A stretch of 24,579 nt of DNA from Gracilaria domingensis. Its lineage: Eukaryota > Rhodophyta > Florideophyceae > Gracilariales > Gracilariaceae. A model generated the notes under the pieces. The model had not been told where the DNA came from and did no database searches. It saw only the letters and a program-made list of their open reading frames with translations. The stretch is from the NCBI GenBank assembly GCA_022539475.1, contig VCMS01000485.1, positions 1 through 24,579 of the forward strand, given 5' to 3'. Below, piece after piece: positions 18,499 through 24,579 of the stretch (within the stretch, counting starts at the first letter, position 1; each line of letters starts with the position of its first letter). The translations under genes and the position numbers were made by a program.

Positions 18499-18810
18499 CC
18501 GCCGCCACTGTGAGCGCGCCGGCACACACGGCGCAGACGCTGCGCTCGCTCGCGCACGCGCTGCACAAGGTGTGGTACGCGCTAAGAACGCACTTGTGGT
18601 GGCAGCGATTACATCGCCTTGGTGCCGAAAGCGGCTTGTACTTGCGATACTTTTCCTCCACTCGATCTTGCTTGCGCACGCGTCGCAAAGACCATTAGTA
18701 TCGACCGCGCGCTCAATCCTGGCCGACAGCGCGGACCGCCGGTTGTGCCGGAACGCAACCGCGTTCTGGTGCGCCAGCGCGCGGCTCCTCGCTCGGCCGG
18801 ACGTGCTCAT
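18499..18810 (-). CDS. DUF2039 (C9orf85-type) small zinc-ribbon-like protein, one-base frameshift
   Basis: The ATG at 18810 starts MSTSGRARSR, followed by HQNAVAFRHN and GLCDACASKIEWRK, matching the N-terminal half of the conserved DUF2039 family. The rest (KYRKYKPLSAPRRC, then AYHTLCSACASERSVCAVCAG) is in the -1 frame, beginning at an A4 run (+ strand T4 at 18651-18654). Together they have four CXXC pairs, as expected for zinc binding. Function of the family is not established. Without the shift the first half is in frame with TRM61, giving a 496-codon frame. With the shift the frame passes through the TRM61 ATG and stays open to 18092. Either one base is missing in the assembly, or the site frameshifts, or the gene is damaged. 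Confidence 0.75.
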
Positions 18811-19015
18811 GGCGTCCGCGGCGAAGCCGCGCCCGTGCGCCCGCGCATGCGCACGCGTGTTGCCCCCAAAGCGGCTGCTCGCGCGCCACGTGTGCACACG
18901 TCGCCAACAATGCGGGCCGCCATGGCGCGTCAAACCTTCAAACCAAAACGCACCCAATAGCCCGCGCTCCGCCGCGTGCCGGGCCCCCCCGCGCCACCGT
19001 CAGCGACTCGCCACA

Positions 19016-20043
19016 ATGACCGCCGCCTCGCCCTCACCGCCGCGCCGCCATCGCCCGCCGCGTCGTCGTCGTCCACCAGCACCAGCCCGCTGTACACCAC
19101 TCCGCCGCACATCCCTCTGCGCCGCCGCGCACCCGACACCGTTCTGGATATGTCGTGGCCGCGCGTCCAGCAGCTCGACATCTAACTAGATACCGCCTAC
19201 ACGCCGTCGCGCCTGACCGCCTCTACCTTCTGTTCGCAATCGTCCATCTTTGACTCTGCGCAGCTCTCCGTGCATTCGAATGCATCACCGCCGCCATCGC
19301 CGCCGCCGCCCACCCCGTCACAGCCGCATTCTCAGTCGCAGCACTCTCACAACCACGCGACTCCAGGCCCGCAGCCACGCGCTTCCATTCTGTCGCGCGC
19401 GTAGTACACTTTCTACGCCGCCTTTCGTAGACCGCCTGCGCGCGCGTCGCAGCCGCTCCCCGCAGCCAAGATGGCTTCGTGACCATCTGCTTCCTCCACA
19501 CGTCCGGTGTCACAACTGCTGGACGCGCAGCTCTCCGCGCTGCGAGGCGCCAAGGCCGGCTGTGTCGATCTGTCCGTGTTGGTTGCGCTCACGCAACGCA
19601 CGCTACATTCTAACAATCAACACGCGCTTCCCGCGCTCAGGGCGCACAAGACGTTGCATGTGCGCCGCGCCATGCTGGGGTCCAAGGCGTCGAGTAATGC
19701 GCGCAACTCTGATATAGCTGATAAGGAGCGACTGCTGGTGCAAGCCAAGCTGTCGGGGGCCGAAGCGTCGGACTGTGTGGAGCGTCTCAAGCCGAAAGTG
19801 TGGACGAACGGTGCTACAAGCACAAAGAATTACAAATCTAAGCCCACACTCGTGCCTTTGCAAACTGTACCGACCGCTGCGATGGAAGTTCGCAACCATG
19901 AGCTACTTCTGATGTGCACTTTTGTGATCTCCATCAGTACCCAACTGATTCAGATACTGTCTCTAACTCATACTCCTACAGCACACTCGCACATACCGTC
20001 ATCGGCGGCTGCGTACGTGCATCGAATTGGAAGGACGATATGA
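19016..20043 (+). pseudogene. Broken + strand coding-like region, product unknown
   Basis: ATG at 19016 starts MTAASPSPPRR; coding-like sequence then continues mainly in the next frame (TSPLYTTPPHIPLRRRAPD, VLDMSWPRVQQLDI). It crosses TAA (19183), then a Ser/Pro/His/Gln-rich stretch, TAG (19402) and TGA (19480). Finally it runs open from 19483 to 20043, with the helix-like VSQLLDAQLSALRGAKAG and DIADKERLLVQAKLSGAEA. Between 19400 and 19490 another frame reads better, so both indels and stops are involved. It would be divergent from the DUF2039 gene, with about 200 bp between starts. I recognise no family. A decayed gene, introns, or sequence errors are all possible. Confidence 0.4.
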
Positions 20044-20309
20044 AACAGGGAATGAGAAGAAGCAGGTGCCTGGCGGATAAGGCTGGCACTCGCGCTCGGT
20101 GCCGCCCCAGGAAGTGTTGAGATAGCACTTGCAGATGGTATCCTCTAAGAACGGGAGGACGTTGGGCGAACAGGTCCCTCACTTTTCGTCTTTGGCGTTT
20201 GGCATGAAGGCAAATAGAAGAGCGAAATGGGGGGGGAGAGGCTACACGCGCTCGACTTACATTAGTTGAGAGTGAACGTCTCCTTCATCGCGCAACGAAA
20301 ACGGTTTTT

Positions 20310-21569
20310 TTATCTTTCTGTTCTACGTTTCTTATGAACTACGAGAGCAACAACATCATCGAAAACTTTTAAGTTGTCGTCGAGGATGACATCCAAAAGG
20401 AGAAAAAAGTAGTACAGCTCACGTAGCTCATCCTTGATAACATTAAAAGAATTCTTCAATGTCAAAGCGTTCCTTCCTTTCTCAGTAACCGGCTCCAGGC
20501 CATGTTTTTGAATTATACGCCGGAACATAGGGCTCGCCATGTAGCTTAATATCTCCCAAAAACGACAAACTTCGTCGAAAGTTCTCGGCTCCGGACGCCC
20601 AGACAAGCCAGATGCCACAGCGTGCTCCAAGATAGCAGCACTCATAACTTTTGAAACCGTTCCTGAGGTCAATTGTCGAAGTTTGTCAAGAAACGGGTAA
20701 CAGCATCCACATTTGTCATATGCTTTATCAACAACTGATTCCTTCGATTTTCGTTTCACAATGTTTTTTGTTGAGAGAACAACATTGTCCATTCTCAACC
20801 AGCAGTTTGCAACATTATTTCTCCTGAATCCTGACATAGCCATTCCAAAAGGAATATAGGCACACATATCCTGGAGAAGTATTGTACATCTCTCAAGATT
20901 TTTACGACCCTCGCCCGAGAAAGCAGAACATGTGGACGATGGGTGGGATATATCTGCCACGACCACGCTATCAAATCCGTTTTGATGAATTCTTGGAATG
21001 TATTGTTGAAAGGTGGTTAGAAACGTCTTCATGTAATCTTTCTCTTCTTTTGCGTTCAATCTGGCAAGCCAGAGAAGCTTCTTGTTTCCCTCTTCTGGCG
21101 GAGACACAGCTATTTCACGATGCATATGGGAAAAAATGTACCACTGAAATCCTATTGACGTGAGTGAGAACAATACTGGAAGCTCGGTAATCCAAGGTGG
21201 CATCATGCGGTGGATTTCGTGGATCAAGGGTATAGTTTCGGCTGCCTTGCGGGCCAAAGCGCGAACACCGGCATCTTCGTCGCCTCTCAATGAGGTATTT
21301 AATCCCCTCAGACCCCGCCAAAACGTACCCAGATTCTCATGCAGAGCCTTCTTAACCCGATTAGATCGGGCTGATCTAGAATGCAGATTACGAAGCTCTG
21401 ATTGTATACTCTCGGGTAGATCGTTCACAACACCAGATGCACGGAGACGAAGACGTTCAAAAAGGTTATCGCCGCTTTCGGAAACATTGAGACTCACTAG
21501 ACGATCATTCAGAGTCGCTATACTCGTTCGCAGATGCGTTGATTTTAGTGCGTCTTGATACCTTTCCAT
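20310..21569 (-). CDS. Hypothetical protein, 419 codons, C-terminal part of an unrecognised locus
   Basis: ATG at 21569 (MERYQDALKS) directly follows an in-frame TAA (21572-21570). The protein is mixed charged and aromatic, predominantly helix-like, with no signal peptide or clear transmembrane segment. Distinct stretches are PPWITELPVLFSLTSIGFQW, GFDSVVVADISHP, DKCGCCYPFLDKL and a C-terminal YYFFLLLDVILDDNLKVFDD before a basic end (HKKRRTER). No known domain is evident. Codon choice is AT-richer than TRM61. Because the upstream frame is the same and equally coding-like, the true protein probably starts earlier and the TAA is a break, or is skipped by splicing. Confidence 0.65.
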   Translation of the reverse strand: MERYQDALKSTHLRTSIATLNDRLVSLNVSESGDNLFERLRLRASGVVNDLPESIQSELRNLHSRSARSNRVKKALHENLGTFWRGLRGLNTSLRGDEDAGVRALARKAAETIPLIHEIHRMMPPWITELPVLFSLTSIGFQWYIFSHMHREIAVSPPEEGNKKLLWLARLNAKEEKDYMKTFLTTFQQYIPRIHQNGFDSVVVADISHPSSTCSAFSGEGRKNLERCTILLQDMCAYIPFGMAMSGFRRNNVANCWLRMDNVVLSTKNIVKRKSKESVVDKAYDKCGCCYPFLDKLRQLTSGTVSKVMSAAILEHAVASGLSGRPEPRTFDEVCRFWEILSYMASPMFRRIIQKHGLEPVTEKGRNALTLKNSFNVIKDELRELYYFFLLLDVILDDNLKVFDDVVALVVHKKRRTER

Positions 21570-21893
21570 TTAGTAAGAATGCTTACTAAGCGCTGAAGAA
21601 GTTGAGATCCGAAGTATCCTAGCTCTTTGTCGTACCTCACTATGAGACTTGAACACATCGTGCGCCAGGTTCATATGCCATGATTCGGAAAATTCAAATT
21701 CGCACTTTATTGTTGCGCTTAATCGCTGCAGCCCTTGATACATGTCGAGGATGAAGTCGATTGCGTTCTTGCTCGCCTCGTCAAGCACATCCTGCTCGTC
21801 ATGCATTTGCGACAGCAGCGGCGTGATGACGAGCACAATGCCCGGAGCAGCGCCACCGGCATCACAACTCGTTAGAGTTGTAAAGTTTGATCA
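21570..21893 (-). CDS. Upstream in-frame segment of the same unknown locus
   Basis: This is open from just after a TGA (near 21894) to the TAA at 21572-21570, in the same frame as the 419-codon ORF. It reads GIVLVITPLLSQMHDEQDVL, then helix-like KNAIDFILDMYQGLQ. There is no good ATG at the start, so it must be an internal exon or a frameshifted continuation of the segment upstream, which ends nearby in another frame at 21862. Confidence 0.5.
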
Positions 21894-22642
21894 TGGCTGT
21901 CAAACATCTTGGACTACCATTCACATCATAAACTCTATGATATGCCTCTAGTGCTGCGCTCCAGGACGACATATTGATGTCCTCGTATATGTTCAGAGTG
22001 AGGGGCGCAAATTCAGACACACACAGAACAAGCTTCTTGTATCTTTTGAATGCGCTTTTCTGTCCACCATTAGACCATACATTGTTTGAATACCACCGTA
22101 AGAGTTTAGATCTACTTTTCGCATCACGTAGCAGACGCAAAGGAAGAACTCCTTGAGAAATAATCCCGTGGTTCCATATTTCAATTACTTTCTCGATACT
22201 ATTCGGTAGTCCAGGAATGAAAGGCTTGATCAGAGATGCATCGGTACGATTCTTACCTACCTTCTTCCCTTCAGCAGCTACGGTGGTATTTCTCCGAACC
22301 CTATCCTTATCGACTTCATTACTACTCTTGTCGTGAAAATCTGCATCCCCACCTCCACCCTGAACAGTCAGGCAGCTCTCAAACGATTGGTTTCTTCTTT
22401 CCATTAGATGCCTAAGCCTCCTCTCCAGCAATCGCAAGTGGACTTCATCATGCCTTACCTGGTTTTCCAAATTGACTTCTTCTTCGAATTCCAATGAAAG
22501 CTGACGATCTGCCACCCATCCGTTCGCAGATTTCAAATGTGCCTAACGATTCCAGGACCTGTTTCCTTCTCAGCTTTAATCTGGACTGGAACCACAAACC
22601 CATTCCCTTTTCCTCCTCCTTGGGTAGCAGATTAAGTACCAT
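21862..22642 (-). CDS. N-terminal part of the unknown locus, with a possible GCR1_C-like DNA-binding segment
   Basis: ATG at 22642 starts MVLNLLPKEEEKG. The reading moves to another frame near 22540 and stays open to TGA (21864-21862). The middle has Glu/Arg-rich coiled-coil-like sequence (VHLRLLERRLRHLMERRNQS) and a glycine run. The segment SIEKVIEIWNHG, then LPLRLLRD, LLRWYSNN and AFKRYKKLVLCV, has the W-G-L-W-R-K spacing I associate with GCR1_C-type DNA-binding domains of fungi and protists. That resemblance is weak. CAGGTAAGG at about 22449 on the - strand is a good splice-donor match, so introns may explain the frame changes. Could be a transcription factor or part of a mobile element. 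Confidence 0.5.
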
Positions 22643-22909
22643 TTCTTTCCATTAGCAAAGCACCGGGACGTCAAAATACACCAAACTCACCAAATGAGGT
22701 CAAATGCCAAAACAAACGTGAACATGGGCAGATCATGGTAGTCTTCTCTTGAGTATCTATGAAAACGTCGAAGTAAAATTTTTTCCCAAATTTCCAAAAT
22801 GTTTTACATGCTTTTTGAGTACATAAGATAATTTTAAAACATTAAGATCTTTTCCTAACATTGAATAGTCATGATTGTTCTAGCTGTAAGTTAGCCTTGA
22901 ACGCTCGCC

Positions 22910-22990
22910 GTGAACGTTCACAGTGAACGTTCACAGTGACGTTCACCGTGAACGTCAAAGTTCACCGTAAACGTTTACCGTAAACGATTA
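22910..22990. repeat. Cluster of 13-bp spaced palindromic motifs (GTGAACGTTCAC)
   Basis: Two perfect copies of the self-complementary GTGAACGTTCAC start at 22910 and 22923. An 11-base variant starts at 22936, a partial one near 22948, then GTAAACGTTTAC (also a perfect palindrome) at 22967 and a partial copy at 22980. Starts are about 13 bp apart. The cluster lies about 270 bp upstream of the - strand ATG at 22642. Confidence 0.85.
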
Positions 22991-23862
22991 TGGTGCCACC
23001 ATCAGTGATGCCATCTGACAGTTAAGGGCAATACGCCATTTTTGTGTCTAACGAAAACCTTTACCAATATTACAGTACATATATACCATAAACAACTCAT
23101 CCAAAAGAAAAAAGTTTAATTTTGATGCCAAGGTCTAGAGGTGGATGACTGAGTTTGAGAACTCAAAAAGTTTTAGAACTGAAACACAACCTAGCTGCGC
23201 TTCCATGGTGTGTGTAGTGCAAACCCCTGTAAAGGAAGGCCAAAAAGGCGTACGGGACCTTCCCTCCAAGAGGTAATCAGAGCAGATAGAGCGCTGCTAG
23301 AAATAGTGCAACGAGTTGGGTGTAAGCCGAGACCAAACCGTCACTTCGGGCGTATAGAGCTCAAGAGAGTCTGCCTAGAAGTCTGGGATGTTTTGTAGAC
23401 AACGGCGATGCTGGGAGTGAGATGTCACGAGACACACACACAGACACTGATGTAGCACGGGCCGTGACGATTCCGGGTACTCGGACGGTATGGGTATTGG
23501 CCCACGGATGGGATGCTTTCGGCGGTATTGAGGTACGGTACCCTGAGGGTCGGCCACGACGTGGCGCAGATGAGTGTTGGTCGCGGTGTACGCGTGTGTA
23601 GGAATGGGTGTGTTCACACATGTTTTTTATGCTTGTCGGATATTTTACTGGCCGCTGCCGCGGCTTGTCACGCGTACCACGTGTATGGACCTGCTTAGGT
23701 GTGCACTAGATTACTTAATTTACTTAATTTATCGATTACGATATTCTAAAATCGTACAAGGTTACAAATAATATAGTTCTCCTATGAATTGGGACGTGCA
23801 AGCACTCATGGAAGTGAAAGATCAGCACCAGGCTAGTGTATACGCGATGACATTCCCATTGT
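22991..23862. other. AT-rich to mixed intergenic stretch, no gene supported
   Basis: Only short frames occur. One 62-codon + strand frame (23210-23398, KRRTGPSLQEVIRADRALLE) looks slightly protein-like but has no ATG and no known match. A short tandem TTACTTAAT repeat lies near 23711-23730. Confidence 0.5.
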
Positions 23863-24099
23863 GACCATTCCCAACGTTTGGCAACCATCCGTACAATCAT
23901 TAAAGAAGCTTTACCATCCTCCGTCGGGAGGGCGTCAGTAGAATCACAAAAGCCTCAAGTTCGACGCGTTTTCCGAGCAGTGGTGCTATATGTTATTCAT
24001 CTGCTACATGTTGCAATGTTAAGCTGATGGGACTCTCTGCATGTCGATGAGACCGTCTTTTACAAAAAGAAAATAAGAGGAGAGGACGAAAATGGCTGA
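23863..24099 (+). pseudogene. Possible remnant of a Tc1/mariner (IS630)-type transposase
   Basis: One frame reads DHSQRLATIRTIIKEALPSS, passes a TGA (24025), and continues SLHVDETVFYKKKIRGED to a TGA at 24097-24099. The HVDE-x-x-FY-x-K pattern resembles the segment around the second catalytic Asp of Tc1/mariner transposases (HxDEKWF). The usual W is replaced, there is no start codon, and no third acidic residue is visible. Too short and degenerate to be sure; it could be chance. Confidence 0.3.
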
Positions 24100-24150
24100 G
24101 ATTATTTTTCTCATGAATAAGAAAGGTTCAATTTCTCGCCACGTTAGTTG

Positions 24151-24225
24151 GTGACGTTCACGGTGATGTTACGTAGTGAACTTCACGGTGAATGTTCGGC
24201 ACGGTGGGTTCATGGGGAATGTTCA
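24151..24225. repeat. Second cluster of degenerate GTGAACGTTCAC-type motifs
   Basis: GTGACGTTCAC at 24151, GTGATGTTACG at 24163, GTGAACTTCAC at 24176, GTGAATGTTC at 24188 and GGGAATGTTCAC at 24214 again recur at 12-13 bp spacing for the first four. They are more degenerate than the cluster at 22910, and stand 25-100 bp upstream of a TATAAAG. Confidence 0.7.
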
Positions 24226-24249
24226 CGTGATGTGACAGGAACGTGAGGG

Positions 24250-24256
24250 TATAAAG
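24250..24256 (+). promoter_or_regulatory. Possible TATA box
   Basis: TATAAAG stands 49 bases before an ATG (24299) and just downstream of the palindromic cluster, the arrangement of a core promoter with upstream elements. No transcript evidence. Confidence 0.35.
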
Positions 24257-24298
24257 TCACTCTGTTATTGTCAATAGACAACAGAAGTCACCTCGTCA

Positions 24299-24424
24299 AT
24301 GGTTCTACCCTCTGAAACAGTGGAACACCCTGTTTGTCTCACCAAAGGCATTCAGTCTATTCGGACTGGTAATTATATATTCTTTCTGGCTGTTAGTTTT
24401 TTTTCGTATTCATTTCCTTGGTAA
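24299..24424 (+). CDS. Short ORF or first exon downstream of the TATA box
   Basis: ATG at 24299 opens 41 codons starting MVLPSETVEHPVCLTKGI, then becomes hydrophobic and ends TAA. A GTAATT after codon 23 could be a splice donor, so this may be the first exon of a gene continuing past the window. No family is recognised. Confidence 0.25.
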   Translation: MVLPSETVEHPVCLTKGIQSIRTGNYIFFLAVSFFSYSFPW

Positions 24425-24579
24425 TATTTGTTATAGAGCTTTGTAGTTGGCACATCCCCTCCTTGCCTTTGACTACAGATATTCTTTATAGCCGATGAAG
24501 ACAAATCTTCATGATCTTCTGTCAATAATCAGAACTCGATCTCTGTGCAGGATTCATTTCATCATCAGTTCCCGCAAAC

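Noticed and set aside
17323..18957. A 544-codon frame taken as one protein
   Set aside because: It starts at TTG and joins half of DUF2039, a non-conserved stretch and TRM61. The TRM61 ATG at 18498 and the DUF2039 ATG at 18810 are better starts.
12631..21572. Reassigned stop codons (TAA/TAG read as Gln), suggested by in-frame TAA in protease, the P/Q-rich ORF, the + strand region and the unknown locus
   Set aside because: TGA is also found in frame, one-base shifts occur alongside, and the long clean frames (Gag, RT, TRM61) use no internal stops. Mutation, introns or sequence error explain it better.
22910..22990. CRISPR array
   Set aside because: The repeats are 12-13 bp, palindromic and directly adjacent, with no unique spacers, in a eukaryotic context.
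23361..23621. His/Thr/Pro-rich - strand frames of 80-86 codons
   Set aside because: Two overlapping frames are equally open, neither with a recognisable domain.

Overview
The window looks like nuclear DNA of a GC-rich microbial eukaryote, possibly an alga or other protist. It holds a chromodomain Ty3/gypsy retrotransposon, a eukaryotic-type tRNA m1A58 methyltransferase (Trm61) and a DUF2039 (C9orf85-type) protein. I cannot name the species.

Layout. Positions 1-8967 are one large palindrome: two oppositely oriented copies of the 3' half of the same retrotransposon meet tail to tail around a 47-bp spacer (4463-4509). The left copy (element B, + strand) runs off the window. The right copy (element A, - strand, 4510-16430, about 11.9 kb) is complete: 5' LTR, primer-binding site, Gag, a probable -1 frameshift site, protease, RT-RNase H-integrase, a long degenerate linker, a distant chromodomain, a 2.3-kb 3' non-coding stretch, polypurine tract and 3' LTR. 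Element A interrupts a P/Q-rich host ORF (16431-17092, - strand).

Beyond it lie, on the - strand, TRM61 (17323-18498) overlapped at its start by a frameshifted DUF2039 gene, then a broken + strand coding-like region (19016-20043). From about 20.3 kb the base composition turns AT-richer, with an unrecognised multi-segment gene on the - strand (20310-22642), two clusters of 13-bp palindromic repeats (22910-22990 and 24151-24225), and a weak Tc1/mariner-like transposase remnant between them.

Main result. The three LTRs and their flanks do not pair as the physical elements suggest. Element A's 5' LTR and element B's 3' LTR share the 5-bp flank CCGCC and differ at 1 of 763 bases, while the two LTRs of element A differ at 7 and have unrelated flanks. 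The simplest explanation is two nearby insertions in one host exon, followed by recombination between the palindrome arms that inverted the centre. Many ORFs, host and element, carry single-base frame breaks, so assembly quality and pseudogenisation both have to be kept in mind.
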